NCBI RefSeq assembly: GCF_900110765.1
Contig: NZ_FOEO01000001.1
Coordinates: 1 to 64,000, forward strand
DNA: 64,000 nt
Source of the DNA: Pseudomonas sp. NFACC02
GTDB lineage: Bacteria > Pseudomonadota > Gammaproteobacteria > Pseudomonadales > Pseudomonadaceae
Reading direction: 5' to 3'
Made by a program: the position numbers and the translations under genes. Below the pieces are notes generated by a model. That model did no database searches, was not told the origin of the DNA, and saw only the letters and a program-made list of their open reading frames with translations. Each line of letters begins with the position of its first letter. Position 1 is the first letter of the stretch. Positions 27,302 through 37,272 of the stretch are shown in pieces.

Positions 27302-28927
27302 TCATGGCGCCGGTAACCGCAGCAGTACGTACTCTTCCTTGTCGAACCGACCGCTGAGCAACACCGGCAAGGCGCCTAACGGCGTGCCCTGCAATCGCTG
27401 AAAATCGTTGTTGCTCATCACCACATCCGCCGGTCCCTGCACCGCGCTCAGTTGTTCCGGTGTTTCGGTGAACTGCGGCAGCAGGTCCTGATCGACGTTG
27501 ACCATGAACTTGATGGCCTTGGCGTCTTTGCCCATCGAATGCAACACCAGTAACGCGTTGTCGGCTTGTGTCACCTGACGCACCGCCTGGGTGAAGTGAC
27601 GCGTGTCGTAGAGTGTGCGCTCCGCTTTCTCGAAAACGCCGATGTAGCTGATCCAGACCGCCAGCACCGCACACGCCGGAAGCCCGTACAACCACAAGCG
27701 TGGGCGCATCAACAGGGGCAAGGCGATCAGTTGCAACAGGCCGAGGGCAACCAGCACAGAACCGATATCGCTCAGCGCTTCCGGAAAACGCGGACGCACC
27801 GCCAGCAACGCGGCGAACAATACCCCGGGAATGAAGCAGCACAGCGTCAGCGTCAACGCTCGTAGCCACCCGAAGACGCGCCCGGTGCGAACCTGAAACG
27901 GATACGCCGCAATGATCGCTGCCATCGGCAGCATCGGCAGGATGTAGCGGGCCTTTTTCGCTTGCGGCACGGACAGTCCGACCATCACCACCAGACCGGC
28001 GAATGCCGCCAGATACAGCAGGTGCAAGGCGGCACTGGTCGACCGCTGGCCGGTGACGCCCACCGCCGCCAGCACCACGAGCGCCATCGGGTACGCCAAG
28101 GCATAGTTGCCCAGCGAACTGCCGAAATACCAAAGCAGCGGACTGCTGCCCTCAGTGCCGTCCATACGCGAAGTGATCTGCATGCGCAGCACCTCGGCCA
28201 GCAATGCCTCACCGCCACTGAGCCGCGCCAACAGCAACAGAACCAGCGTACACGCCACCAACAGCGCCAGTGCAGCCAGCCCGAACCACCACAACCGCCG
28301 CCATTGCAGGTTCAAGGCGTAGTAACTGCACATCACGCCGGCCGGCACGACGACGCCGATGGGCCCCCGAATCGCAAACCCCAGCACGAGCAGCGCGAAC
28401 ACCGCCCACAGCCTCCGTGCTGAGCCGAAATGATCCGCCGCATACGCCAGATAGAACACACAGAAAGACACCGTCGCGAGCATCTGGTCCAGGGAGACCG
28501 CCCGGGTTTCGGTGATAAACGTGTTGGTCAGCAATAAAAACGCAATGCTCAACCACGCCCAGCGTCGCGAATACGGTGCCAACAGGCGGTACATCAACCC
28601 CACCGTGACCGCCGATGCCACGCAGGTGGGCAGCCACGCCGTCAGACTGGTCACTTCCCCAAACGGTAAGGAAAACAGATAAATCAGCCAGGTCGAAAAC
28701 GCCGAATAATCCGGGTAAGGCTCGCCGTAGGTGGTGGGAAAAAAGCCCGGTCCGTGGCGCAACATTTCCTGAGCGAACAACACGAAACGTGAGTCGAAGC
28801 CAACGATACTCAGGTGCCAACTGGCGGCAATGAACAGAAGAAACGCCAGCCCACCGGCGGTCCAGGCCTGACGCCTGGCACGCGCCGGCGTAACACCCGA
28901 CAAAAATTCCGAAGCGATCGATGTCAA
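27302..28927 (-). CDS. ArnT-like GT39 membrane glycosyltransferase
   Basis: About 541 residues with roughly 12 membrane helices and the GT-C layout of ArnT/PMT enzymes. The first periplasmic loop reads IVGFDSRFVLFAQEML, in the position of the ArnT acidic motif but without the Asp-Glu pair. Later features are EPYPDYSAFSTWLIYLFSLP and AKKARYILPMLP. The start is probably TTG at 28927: CAGGAG lies 6 nt upstream, whereas an ATG at 28990 has no comparable site. It converges on the arn operon. It probably transfers a sugar from a polyprenyl-phosphate donor to an envelope acceptor; donor and acceptor are unknown. Confidence 0.82.
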   Translation of the reverse strand: MTSIASEFLSGVTPARARRQAWTAGGLAFLLFIAASWHLSIVGFDSRFVLFAQEMLRHGPGFFPTTYGEPYPDYSAFSTWLIYLFSLPFGEVTSLTAWLPTCVASAVTVGLMYRLLAPYSRRWAWLSIAFLLLTNTFITETRAVSLDQMLATVSFCVFYLAYAADHFGSARRLWAVFALLVLGFAIRGPIGVVVPAGVMCSYYALNLQWRRLWWFGLAALALLVACTLVLLLLARLSGGEALLAEVLRMQITSRMDGTEGSSPLLWYFGSSLGNYALAYPMALVVLAAVGVTGQRSTSAALHLLYLAAFAGLVVMVGLSVPQAKKARYILPMLPMAAIIAAYPFQVRTGRVFGWLRALTLTLCCFIPGVLFAALLAVRPRFPEALSDIGSVLVALGLLQLIALPLLMRPRLWLYGLPACAVLAVWISYIGVFEKAERTLYDTRHFTQAVRQVTQADNALLVLHSMGKDAKAIKFMVNVDQDLLPQFTETPEQLSAVQGPADVVMSNNDFQRLQGTPLGALPVLLSGRFDKEEYVLLRLPAP

Positions 28928-29061
28928 CACAAACTCCTGATGTCCTGCCACTGAACGTTCAACGGCTGACGAAATAATAGACACGGTCACCGACTACCTG
29001 CCCACTTTCAATGCTTATCTACGCGAAGATCAACTTGCCTCGCCTTGCCGCCGAAGTCCTG

Positions 29062-29364
29062 TCACTGCCCATTGCCCAATGCAGAAAACAACAGTAAGCC
29101 GCACAAGGAAATACGGCATAGACACTGCGGTCTTTCAACGTACTGGCCCGCCCCGATATAGCGTTGAACAATGACAGTCTTATTCCCGATCAAAAGGTAT
29201 GGACCGCGATTGTTCATGCCGCGCGAGCGCATCTTCGCTGCATCGTCCGCGTTGCTGAAACTGAACACGACGTGCCTGCCATTATTGATGAACCGTGTTG
29301 AACGGCGGCTGTATTTGCCCACATTGACATGAACCGCCCGGATATATGTGAAAGCCGTTTTCAC
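29062..29364 (-). CDS. Small hypothetical protein, uncertain
   Basis: 100 residues from a GTG at 29364, which has AGGTGA about 7 nt upstream. The sequence contains FTYIRAVHVNVGKYSRRSTRF, NGRHVVFSFSNADDAAKMRSRG and YLLIGNKTVIVQRYIG. It is basic in the centre and ends in a hydrophobic run (LCGLLLFSALGNGQ). No recognised domain. It sits alone between the GT39 and PAP2 genes. A chance frame cannot be excluded, but the ribosome site and plausible composition favour a gene. Confidence 0.4.
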   Translation of the reverse strand: MKTAFTYIRAVHVNVGKYSRRSTRFINNGRHVVFSFSNADDAAKMRSRGMNNRGPYLLIGNKTVIVQRYIGAGQYVERPQCLCRISLCGLLLFSALGNGQ

Positions 29365-29596
29365 AAGGACTTCACCTGCTGTTGACTCCTCTCCCCTTAC
29401 CCTCGCGGCCCAGAGACATCGACATCTCGCCGTGCTCGCCGGGAGGGTGTTCGTGACGCGCCCGCCAGCCGCCGAACATTCACCGAGCTCATCTGCCGGG
29501 GTGTTTGCCGACGTGCAAGATTGGGCATAGCGCGTTGCAAGGCGCAATTGCCCCGCCGGGCCTCGACCCTGTCATCCAAAAACCCCATCGGAACCT

Positions 29597-30448
29597 GTGA
29601 TCGTGCAAAACAGCAGAAACCGCTTTTACTTCAATTACGTCGGTATTCCCTTGCTTCTGGCGCTCGTGGTGTTCGTCAGCTTCGACCTGACGGGGCTAGA
29701 CGTCAGGTTCAGCAACTGGATATACAACGCCAGCACACAGGCTTTCCCGCTGCAGCACAGCAAACTGTTCGAGACCATTACGCACAAATGGGCCAGGATC
29801 ATCCCCAACTGGACAGGTGAAGCGGCAATCATCGGGGCGCTTCTTTCATTTTTGTGGCCGCGTTTCAGGGCAGAGAAGCACGCCCGGATGATGGCCTGGC
29901 TGGAGACGGTGCGCATCGCCCCGGCCTTGCGTTTTCTCACCCGCCATCGTCGCGACCTGCTATTCGTGGTGTTGTCGTTCTCCATCACCACGGGGGCGAT
30001 TCACTACTTCAAAAGCCACACCAGCATCTACTGCCCCGTGGAAACCACGTTGTATGGCGGGACCGAACAGCAGAAAGAGTGGTACGAGAACTTCAACCTG
30101 CTGCACGACGCCGGTAAAGGGCGCTGCTGGCCGGGCGGCCACGCCTCTGGCGGCTTCACGATGATGGCGTTGTTCTTCGTTGCGCGTCGTTACCGTTGGC
30201 GCCATGCCCGCAAGGTGCTGGCGTTCTCGCTGATCCTGGGCACCGTGTACGGCACGACGCGAGTGTTTCAGGGCTGGCACTTCATGTCGCACACGCCATG
30301 GGCGGGCATCATCGTGTGGTTCTCGATGTTCCTCACCGCGATGGTGTTCTATGGCCGGGCCCGACTGGATCCGACGATTGAGCTACATCCAGAGCGAACG
30401 CTGAACGTTACACCGGCAACGCCCCTGGGAGCTCCAGCAAAACTGTAA
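29597..30448 (+). CDS. PAP2-family membrane phosphatase (LpxE/PgpB-like)
   Basis: Inner-membrane acid phosphatase of 283 residues with about six helices. The PAP2 triad is visible: KSHTSIYCP region, PGGHASGGF (C2 motif with catalytic His) and TRVFQGWHFMSHTPWAG (C3 motif with His and Asp/Thr context). Relatives remove phosphate from lipid A, undecaprenyl pyrophosphate or phosphatidylglycerophosphate. Lying in the lipid A modification island, a lipid A or polyprenyl role is likely (inference). The start is GTG at 29597 (a second GTG at 29603 is possible). Its last 41 bp overlap the 3' end of the kinase gene on the other strand. Confidence 0.85.
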   Translation: MIVQNSRNRFYFNYVGIPLLLALVVFVSFDLTGLDVRFSNWIYNASTQAFPLQHSKLFETITHKWARIIPNWTGEAAIIGALLSFLWPRFRAEKHARMMAWLETVRIAPALRFLTRHRRDLLFVVLSFSITTGAIHYFKSHTSIYCPVETTLYGGTEQQKEWYENFNLLHDAGKGRCWPGGHASGGFTMMALFFVARRYRWRHARKVLAFSLILGTVYGTTRVFQGWHFMSHTPWAGIIVWFSMFLTAMVFYGRARLDPTIELHPERTLNVTPATPLGAPAKL

Positions 30449-31712
30449 AACAACACCCGGCGGGCTCCCGGCTGGTCAATGTCACTGTCCAGCGCTGATT
30501 GGCGCAGATGCGCTGGACCAGTGACAGCCCCAGTCCCAGCCCTTCCCCGCGCTGCTCGTCACCGCGCACGAAAGGTTGAAACATCGCCTGCCGCTTCTCT
30601 TCCGGAATCCCGATACCGCTGTCCTCGACGCTGAACCCCTGATCGGTCAGGGTCAGGCGGATGAAGCCGTGATCGGTGTAATGCCAGGCGTTGCGCAGCA
30701 GATTACCCATGACCGAGCGCAGCAACGCCGCGTTGTACAGCCTGCTCCCAGCATTCCCCGGCGAGTCGATGGACGACACATAGATAAACGCCAGCCCTTT
30801 TTCCTCGATCGGCTGGCGCCATACCTCGACCAGCTCATCGGCCATCCGCGCAATGGTCGAACCCTGCCCCTCGGAGGTACGTTTGCCTTCCGTGCGCGCC
30901 AGCAGCAGGAATGTCTCGACCAGTTGGTTCATGCCTGCGGTCGCCTTGCTGATGCGCTGCACCTGAGTGCGCGAACGCTCGTCAAGAGCTGGGTATTCCA
31001 GCAACAGCTCGCAGGAGGTCGCGAGCACCATCAGCGGTGTGCGCAATTCATGACTGACGTCACTGGTGAACAGTTTTTCCCGCCCTAGCGCAGCTCGCAG
31101 TCGGCCAAGTGTCTCGTCAAACGATTTCGCCAGCGCACCGACTTCGTCCCGTGCGTAATCGTCCGCCAGCGTCGGCGCCAGTTCGAGCAATTGGTCCCTG
31201 TGCCGAACCTGCCCGGCCAGACGCGAAACCGGCGCCATGACCCGCGAAGCGAGCAAGCGCCCGAGGAGTACCGCGAGTAACACACTGAGCATGAACCCCA
31301 CCAGCACCACCGCGAACAGAATGCGTTCGCGCTTTTCGAATTTGCGCTGGTCGCGTAGCAAAACGTAGCGTCGTCCGCCGACAGACTCGACCATGGCGTA
31401 GTAGGCTTTCTTGCCCCGGAAAAATTCCTGAAAGCCGGGTTTCAACTCTTTCAGGTCATCGCTCATCGCCACATCGCCAATCCCGTCTTCGGCGTAGAAC
31501 AATTCGTCTTTATCCGGACGATGGTGCCAGTCTTCGATGCGATCTTGCTTGAGCAAACGATGCAGATTGCCGCCCAGGCTGATGGTGGTGAGTCGGGTCT
31601 CGACAATGTGGACGGTGGCGATAATGCCCACCGCGAACACACCCGCCACTAACGCGCTCATCAGGGCAAAGACAATCACGATCCGTTGTTTAAGGCTGGG
31701 TTTGATATCCAT
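30408..31712 (-). CDS. Orphan sensor histidine kinase
   Basis: 434 residues: TM1 (about 12-33), a periplasmic sensor loop (about 34-133), TM2 (about 134-155), HAMP, and the kinase core. The core has H-box SDVSHELRTPLM, N-box NLLRNAWHYT, G1 DSGIGIP and G2 GEGLGLGLSL. The loop includes an acidic stretch (DRIEDWHHRPDKDELFYAEDGIGD), a feature of sensors that respond to cations or cationic peptides. No response regulator gene is adjacent on either side, so its partner lies elsewhere. It resembles ColS/CprS/PmrB-type kinases in layout, and its position next to arn suggests envelope sensing; both points are inference. Confidence 0.85.
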   Translation of the reverse strand: MDIKPSLKQRIVIVFALMSALVAGVFAVGIIATVHIVETRLTTISLGGNLHRLLKQDRIEDWHHRPDKDELFYAEDGIGDVAMSDDLKELKPGFQEFFRGKKAYYAMVESVGGRRYVLLRDQRKFEKRERILFAVVLVGFMLSVLLAVLLGRLLASRVMAPVSRLAGQVRHRDQLLELAPTLADDYARDEVGALAKSFDETLGRLRAALGREKLFTSDVSHELRTPLMVLATSCELLLEYPALDERSRTQVQRISKATAGMNQLVETFLLLARTEGKRTSEGQGSTIARMADELVEVWRQPIEEKGLAFIYVSSIDSPGNAGSRLYNAALLRSVMGNLLRNAWHYTDHGFIRLTLTDQGFSVEDSGIGIPEEKRQAMFQPFVRGDEQRGEGLGLGLSLVQRICANQRWTVTLTSREPAGCCFTVLLELPGALPV

Positions 31713-32069
31713 CAGTTTTCGTACATATCCGTGCCGGTGTCCGCACTGCTTCTATTGCCGCTCATTATTGGGGGCGCGATGTCATGGTTTCGTTAATTGG
31801 CCGATGTTCTGCTCAACAGCGCAACTGACGCCCGCGCTGCGTCCGCATATTCAAACGTCCCGAAAACGGTCAGCGACACGGACACGGCCGTACAAAGGTT
31901 TCTAATGACGAGAAGGCCACACGGTTTTCACGATTTTTTCTCATTCCCGACATTAATTTGCCATTCCCTCGCATGCGCTAATGATTCGCATTGAGCGGAC
32001 GGGCGCAACACGCCTTTCTGGACGTTTAAACGGATTGATCCCTCTACCCCCTGCTCGGGAATCCTGACC
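31713..32069. other. Intergenic region upstream of the ferric-iron ABC importer
   Basis: 357 bp with no gene: divergent promoters for the kinase and the iron-binding protein. A good Fur-box candidate lies at 31977-31995; otherwise only AT-rich sequence is visible. Confidence 0.6.
31977..31995. promoter_or_regulatory. Fur box upstream of the ferric-iron importer
   Basis: GCTAATGATTCGCATTGAG keeps the core AATGAT-N3-CATT of the 19-bp Fur consensus. It lies 75 bp before the start of the iron-binding protein gene, so iron repression of the operon is likely. Confidence 0.7.
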
Positions 32070-33077
32070 ATGACGCTTCACAGACCCACCTTCTTCAAAG
32101 CGCTTCTGCTCGCTGCCATGACTTGCTCCAGCATCAGTGCATGGGCCGACGACGGCCTCGTCGTGTACAACGCCCAGCATGAAGGATTGACCAAAGCCTG
32201 GGTCGAGGGCTTTACCAAACAGACCGGCATCAAGGTGACATTGCGCAATGGCGATGACACCGAGATGGCGAACCAGATCGTTCAGGAAGGTAAGGCGTCC
32301 CCGGCCGATGTCTTCCTCACTGAGAACTCCCCGTCCATGGTGCTTGTCGACGGTGCCGGTCTGTTCGCCCCGATCGCGCCGTCGACACTGTCGCAGGTTG
32401 CCTCGGCGTACCGCCCGGCCCATGGCAACTGGGTCGGCATCGCGGCGCGCTCGACGGTGTTCGTCTACAACAAGGACAAACTGACTCAGGCTCAACTGCC
32501 CAGGTCGATCCTCGATCTGGCTGACCCGAGCTGGAAAGGACGCTGGGCTGCATCGCCCGCTGGTGCTGACTTCCAGGCCATCGTCGGCGGCATGCTGGCG
32601 CTCAAAGGCGAAGCGACAACCCTGCAATGGCTCAAAGGCATGAAAGCCAACTTCACGGCGTATCGTGGTAACAGCGCCGTGCTCAAGGCAGTGAATGCCG
32701 GTCAGGTCGACAGCGGCGTGATTTTTCACTATTACAGCTTCGTCGATCAATCCAAGACCGGCGAAAACAGCAAGAACACCGCCCTTCACTACTTCAAGCA
32801 CCAGGACCCGGGCGCGTTCGTGAGCATTTCCGGTGGTGGTGTGCTGGCCTCCAGCAAGCATCAGGAGCAGGCGCAGGCGTTCATCAAATGGATCACCGGC
32901 AAAGACGGTCAGGCGGTACTCAAGGACGGCAAGTCCTTTGAATACGCCGTCGGCCAGGGTGCGGCCTCCAATCCACAGTTGACGCCGCTGGCCGAACTCG
33001 ATGCGCCGGTCGTCGATGCGTCGAAGCTGGACAGTAAAAAGGTCGTAGACCTGATGACCCAGGCGGGGCTGCTCTGA
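32070..33077 (+). CDS. Ferric-iron ABC transporter, periplasmic binding protein
   Basis: 335 residues with a Sec signal peptide (about 1-26, ending SISAWA). The mature protein begins [30 protein letters not shown], the class of FbpA/HitA/SfuA ferric-binding proteins. Tyr residues of the iron site are probably those in the C-terminal FHYYSF segment (about 217-222). First gene of a three-gene operon with permease and ATPase, preceded by a Fur box. Confidence 0.92.
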   Translation: MTLHRPTFFKALLLAAMTCSSISAWADDGLVVYNAQHEGLTKAWVEGFTKQTGIKVTLRNGDDTEMANQIVQEGKASPADVFLTENSPSMVLVDGAGLFAPIAPSTLSQVASAYRPAHGNWVGIAARSTVFVYNKDKLTQAQLPRSILDLADPSWKGRWAASPAGADFQAIVGGMLALKGEATTLQWLKGMKANFTAYRGNSAVLKAVNAGQVDSGVIFHYYSFVDQSKTGENSKNTALHYFKHQDPGAFVSISGGGVLASSKHQEQAQAFIKWITGKDGQAVLKDGKSFEYAVGQGAASNPQLTPLAELDAPVVDASKLDSKKVVDLMTQAGLL

Positions 33078-33079
33078 CG

Positions 33080-34687
33080 GTGCAACTGGAACGTCTTTCC
33101 CCGACGGTTAACGCCCCCGTGACCGGCTCTGCGCTCACGGGGGTTCCGCGCGGGCGTCAGCAGGGTCGGCATTTTGCGGCCTGGATCACCGGCAGCTCAT
33201 GGCTGATCTCGCTGCTGGCGCTGCTGCCCTTGGGTTTCGTGATTTTCATCGCGATTCAGAGCGGCTGGGACAGCATCGTCCAGCTGGTGTTTCGCCCCCG
33301 GGTCGCGGAGCTCTTGCTCAACACCTTGATGCTGGTGCTGATCACGCTGCCGCTGTGCATCGTACTGTCGGTGGCTGTGGCCTGGCTGACGGAGCGCAGC
33401 GATTTGCCGGGACGTCGGCTATGGTCTCTGCTCGCCACCGCGCCCATCGCTGTTCCGGCCTTCGTCCACAGCTACGCATGGGTCAGTCTGGTGCCCTCGA
33501 TGCACGGGTTAACGGGTGCCGTGCTGGTGTCCGTGCTGGCGTACTTCCCCTTTCTTTACCTGCCCATCGCCGCCACCTTGCGGCGACTGGATCCGGCCAT
33601 CGAGGACGTGGGTCAATCCCTTGGACTCAAACCGCTGTCGGTGTTTGTGCGCATCGTGTTACCGCAGCTGCGGCTGGCGATCTGCGGGGGTTCGTTGCTG
33701 ATCGGACTGCACCTGCTCGCAGAGTACGGCCTGTTCGCGATGATTCGGTTTGACACCTTCACCACGGCGATTTTCGACCAGTTCCAGTCATCCTTTAACG
33801 GCCCTGCTGCGAACATGCTTGCAGGGGTATTGGCACTGCTGTGTCTGTTGTTGCTGACACTGGAGTCGGCCGCCCGAGGCCATGCGCGTTACGCCCGTGT
33901 GGGATCAGGCAGCGCACGCCAACCGCAGCTCTGGAGATTGTCGAAAACGGCCACCGTATTGTGCCTGTCATTGCCGTTTAGCCTGTCTGCGCTGGCGCTG
34001 GGGGTGCCGCTTATGACCTTGGCGAAATGGCTGATCGCCGGTGGCAGCGAAGCCTGGCAGCAAGACGGGTTGCTGGACGCTGTGCAGCAAACCCTGATGC
34101 TGGCGTCCGTCGGCGCGGTCTTGATCACAGCCGCTGCGTTCCCCATCGCCTGGCTGTCGATTCGCGCACCCAGTCGTTTCAACCGCCTGATGGAAAGCTG
34201 CAACTACATCACCAGTTCGTTGCCGGGCATCGTGGTCGCGCTGGCGCTGGTGACCATCACCATCAAGGTGGCACGACCGATCTATCAGACCGTGATCACC
34301 GTACTGCTGGCGTACCTGCTGATGTTCCTGCCCCGCGCCTTGGTCAGTCTGCGCGCGGGCATTGCCCAGGCACCGGTCGAGCTGGAGAACATCGCACGCA
34401 GCCTCGGCCGCACGCCGACTCAAACCCTCTGGCTGATCACCTTGCGTCTGGCCGCGCCCGGCGCAGCAGCCGGCGCCGCGCTGGTGTTTCTGGCCATCAC
34501 CAATGAGCTGACCGCCACCCTGCTTCTGTCGCCCAGCGGCACACGCACCCTGGCGACCGGATTCTGGGCCATGACCAGTGAGATCGACTATGCCGCCGCC
34601 GCGCCGTATGCGCTGATTATGGTTCTGCTGTCGTTACCGCTGACCGCCCTTCTCTATCACCAATCCAAACGTACGGCAGGCCGATGA
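33080..34687 (+). CDS. Ferric-iron ABC transporter permease
   Basis: 535 residues containing two fused BPD_transp_1 modules (about 75-270 and 350-530), as in SfuB/FbpB/HitB. There are about 12 helices, and the EAA-type loops [21 protein letters not shown] and [23 protein letters not shown] contact the ATPase. The start is GTG at 33080, two bases after the stop of the binding-protein gene. It overlaps the ATPase gene by 4 bp. Confidence 0.93.
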   Translation: MQLERLSPTVNAPVTGSALTGVPRGRQQGRHFAAWITGSSWLISLLALLPLGFVIFIAIQSGWDSIVQLVFRPRVAELLLNTLMLVLITLPLCIVLSVAVAWLTERSDLPGRRLWSLLATAPIAVPAFVHSYAWVSLVPSMHGLTGAVLVSVLAYFPFLYLPIAATLRRLDPAIEDVGQSLGLKPLSVFVRIVLPQLRLAICGGSLLIGLHLLAEYGLFAMIRFDTFTTAIFDQFQSSFNGPAANMLAGVLALLCLLLLTLESAARGHARYARVGSGSARQPQLWRLSKTATVLCLSLPFSLSALALGVPLMTLAKWLIAGGSEAWQQDGLLDAVQQTLMLASVGAVLITAAAFPIAWLSIRAPSRFNRLMESCNYITSSLPGIVVALALVTITIKVARPIYQTVITVLLAYLLMFLPRALVSLRAGIAQAPVELENIARSLGRTPTQTLWLITLRLAAPGAAAGAALVFLAITNELTATLLLSPSGTRTLATGFWAMTSEIDYAAAAPYALIMVLLSLPLTALLYHQSKRTAGR

Positions 34688-35751
34688 ACGCTCTTGAGCT
34701 GCACGCGCTTTATAAATCCTTCGGTCATGTGCCGGCACTGAACAACGTCAGCCTGTCAATTCCTGCAGGCAGTCGCACCGCCATTGTCGGCCCGTCAGGA
34801 TCGGGCAAGACCACGTTATTGAGGATGATCGCAGGCTTTGAATTCCCGGACCGCGGACGCATTGCCCTGCAGGGCGACTGGATGGTCGATGAAACCCGCG
34901 CGGTTCCGGCGCACCTGCGCAACATCGGCTATGTACCGCAGGATGGTGCGTTGTTCCCTCACCTGTCGGTGGCTGCCAACATCGGTTTCGGCCTGTCGGG
35001 TGATCGCACGCTCAGACGCCGGCGCATTACCGAATTGCTGGAGATGGTTTCGCTCGATGAGTCAATGGGCGAACGTTGGCCACATGAACTCTCGGGCGGT
35101 CAGCAGCAGCGTGTCGCGCTGGCCCGGGCATTGGCGCAAAATCCCGGCATCATGCTCCTCGATGAGCCTTTTTCGGCGCTCGACACCGGCCTGCGCAGCA
35201 GCATGCGCAAGGCGGTCAGCAAACTGTTGTCGGACGCGGGCATCACCACGATCCTGGTGACTCACGATCAAGCGGAGGCGCTGTCATTTGCCGATCAACT
35301 GGCGGTCATGCGTCAAGGCAGACTGGTGCAGGCAGGGTCCCCGATGGCTCTGTACCGCCACCCCATCGACGAGGAGACGGCTGTTTTTCTGGGCGAAGCG
35401 ATCATCTTGCCTGCGTGGGTCGAGGGCGACATCGCCACCTGCGAACTGGGCTCGGTACCGGTGCTCAAACCGCGACGGCAAGGTGCCGTACAAATCCTCC
35501 TGCGTCCTGAACAACTGACCGTCGTCACCCACGACGCCACCGAGACGGGCCCCTACAGCGTCGGGCGCGTGACGGACATCGATTTCACCGGCAGCTCTTG
35601 CATCCTGACGCTGGAGCTCGCCGCCAGAACGACCGCTGGCGGCGAACAGATCCCCCATCGCACGCTCAATGTGCGCAACCCCGGCATCAACATCCCACCC
35701 CTCGGCAGTACCGTAAGGCTGTCGACGGCAGGCGAGGCCCATGTGCTGTGA
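34684..35751 (+). CDS. Ferric-iron ABC transporter ATP-binding protein
   Basis: 355 residues, FbpC/HitC type. Walker [10 protein letters not shown] (about 38-46), Q-loop [13 protein letters not shown], signature [15 protein letters not shown], Walker [13 protein letters not shown] and switch His in [10 protein letters not shown] are intact. A C-terminal TOBE-like regulatory domain follows (about 240-355, [10 protein letters not shown]). The ATG overlaps the permease stop. Confidence 0.93.
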   Translation: MNALELHALYKSFGHVPALNNVSLSIPAGSRTAIVGPSGSGKTTLLRMIAGFEFPDRGRIALQGDWMVDETRAVPAHLRNIGYVPQDGALFPHLSVAANIGFGLSGDRTLRRRRITELLEMVSLDESMGERWPHELSGGQQQRVALARALAQNPGIMLLDEPFSALDTGLRSSMRKAVSKLLSDAGITTILVTHDQAEALSFADQLAVMRQGRLVQAGSPMALYRHPIDEETAVFLGEAIILPAWVEGDIATCELGSVPVLKPRRQGAVQILLRPEQLTVVTHDATETGPYSVGRVTDIDFTGSSCILTLELAARTTAGGEQIPHRTLNVRNPGINIPPLGSTVRLSTAGEAHVL

Positions 35752-35760
35752 CGGTGGTGA

Positions 35761-37005
35761 TCAAACCCTGATCGGACGCAACACCAGCATCACCACCGCA
35801 CACGCCGCCATCAGCACACAGGTGGCAATGAACACGACCGGCATGCCGAAATGGCCACCCAGGTAACCACCGGTCAGCGGACCGAGCACCTGACCGACGT
35901 ATTGGCTCGAGGTCGAATAACCCAACATGCGGCCGGCCACGATGTCCGGGACCGAATGACGAATGATGGCGGCGATACACGGCAGCAGACCGCCCAATGC
36001 GATCCCCATGAGAAAGCGCAGCACCACCAACTGCCATTCATTACTGACGAATGCTTGCGGGATCAGCAGTACGGCCGCCGCGCTCAGGCACCCGATCACC
36101 ACCTTCCAGTGGCCAATACGGTCCGCCAGTTTGCCAATGCGCGACGCCGACAACACGCTGGCCAAGGCGGTTGCCGACATCACCATACCTGCCATCAACG
36201 TCACGTTCTTTGTGTGCAACTGGATCAGGTAAACGGTAATGATGGGCTCGATGGACATGATCGAGAACATCACCAGGCACGCGACCACGAACATCGTGAT
36301 AACCGGCTTTCTGTCCGGAATCACATCCCACGCACGTACGGTTACCGGCTTCGGTGCTCCAGCAACACGCTTGGGACGCGGCGTTTCTTTCATCAGAAAC
36401 AAGGTGGCCAGAAAGGTCAGGAAGATCACCCCGCCGGCCAGAAAGAACGTGTTGCGTATGCCGATCAGAGGCGGCAGAAGCCCGCCAATCATCGGGCCGG
36501 TGAGGTTACCCGCCATGATTCCCGACGAGAGCATACCGAGCGCCCAGCCGGAGCGCTCTTTGGGCGTCTGGGTCGCCACCAGGATCGTTGCCCCTGAGGC
36601 GTAGCCGCCCAACAGGCCGGCCAACAGGCGCAAGCCCACCAATTGGTAGATGTTTTCTGCCAGACCAATCAGCGACATCGCGATGGCCATCCCGAGGCTG
36701 GCGCGGATCAACATCAGTTTGCGCCCATAGCGATCGCCCAACCGTCCCCAGAGCGGTGCCGTGAGCGCTGCCGACAGAAACGTCGCACCGAACGCCACGC
36801 CCGACCATTGCACAATGGCCGCAGGATCGCTGACACCAAGGTGCTCGACGTACAGGGGCAGGAACGGCAGCAAGAGCGTCATGGCAATGATCGTGGTGAA
36901 CGCGCCGAGCACGCAGACCGCAAGGTTGCGTTTCCAGTAGTGCTCGGCAACGGACGGGGCGACAGCAGACGCTTGTGAAGTGGCGGGTGGAGGCTGAACG
37001 CTCAT
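35761..37005 (-). CDS. MFS multidrug efflux transporter (MdtG-like)
   Basis: 414 residues, 12 predicted helices in two six-helix halves. It has the MFS motif A in WGRLGDRYGRKLMLIRA (loop 2-3) and a degenerate copy in SRIGKLADRIGHWKV (loop 8-9). The drug:H+ antiporter-1 motif C-like GIMAGNLTGPMIGG in helix 5 argues for export. AAAGGATCTGAC precedes the ATG. It is convergent with the iron importer (9 bp apart) and divergent from the histidine phosphatase gene. The substrate is unknown. Confidence 0.88.
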   Translation of the reverse strand: MSVQPPPATSQASAVAPSVAEHYWKRNLAVCVLGAFTTIIAMTLLLPFLPLYVEHLGVSDPAAIVQWSGVAFGATFLSAALTAPLWGRLGDRYGRKLMLIRASLGMAIAMSLIGLAENIYQLVGLRLLAGLLGGYASGATILVATQTPKERSGWALGMLSSGIMAGNLTGPMIGGLLPPLIGIRNTFFLAGGVIFLTFLATLFLMKETPRPKRVAGAPKPVTVRAWDVIPDRKPVITMFVVACLVMFSIMSIEPIITVYLIQLHTKNVTLMAGMVMSATALASVLSASRIGKLADRIGHWKVVIGCLSAAAVLLIPQAFVSNEWQLVVLRFLMGIALGGLLPCIAAIIRHSVPDIVAGRMLGYSTSSQYVGQVLGPLTGGYLGGHFGMPVVFIATCVLMAACAVVMLVLRPIRV

Positions 37006-37036
37006 GTCAGATCCTTTGGTGTGTTATCCGCCTACA

Positions 37037-37053
37037 GTAGAGGTGAACTCTAC
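37037..37053. promoter_or_regulatory. Dyad GTAGAG-N5-CTCTAC upstream of the MFS gene
   Basis: A perfect 6-bp inverted repeat with a 5-bp spacer, 32-48 bp upstream of the MFS start, in an AT-rich promoter zone. It could bind a MerR- or TetR-type repressor of the efflux gene; no regulator gene is adjacent. Confidence 0.35.
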
Positions 37054-37134
37054 ATAAATAAAATTCATGTTTTTTATAATGTGGATTCCGTAAAGGAATA
37101 CGGCTACGAGGCGCTTTCTGTTTATTACACCCGT

Positions 37135-37151
37135 GTTACACGCAAATTTTT
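37135..37151 (+). promoter_or_regulatory. Direct repeat TTACAC-N5-TTACAC
   Basis: Two identical hexamers with an 11-bp period, about 120 bp upstream of the Ais-like phosphatase gene. This is the geometry of an OmpR/PhoB-family regulator site, similar in layout but not in sequence to the repeats upstream of arnB. Confidence 0.35.
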
Positions 37152-37272
37152 CACAGCGCCTTCACTCCCGCTCTACCTCCCGATCCGTAACGTAGCGCTC
37201 ATCGAATCCTCACGCATGGGCGCCCTCGTGCCCCTGCGTCTTCATGCGTAGAACGGGTATCAGGTGACACCA

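Noticed and set aside
37264-37272. GTG at 37264 as the start of the Ais-like phosphatase
   Set aside because: The GTG is itself part of the AGGTGA ribosome-site sequence serving the ATG at 37273.
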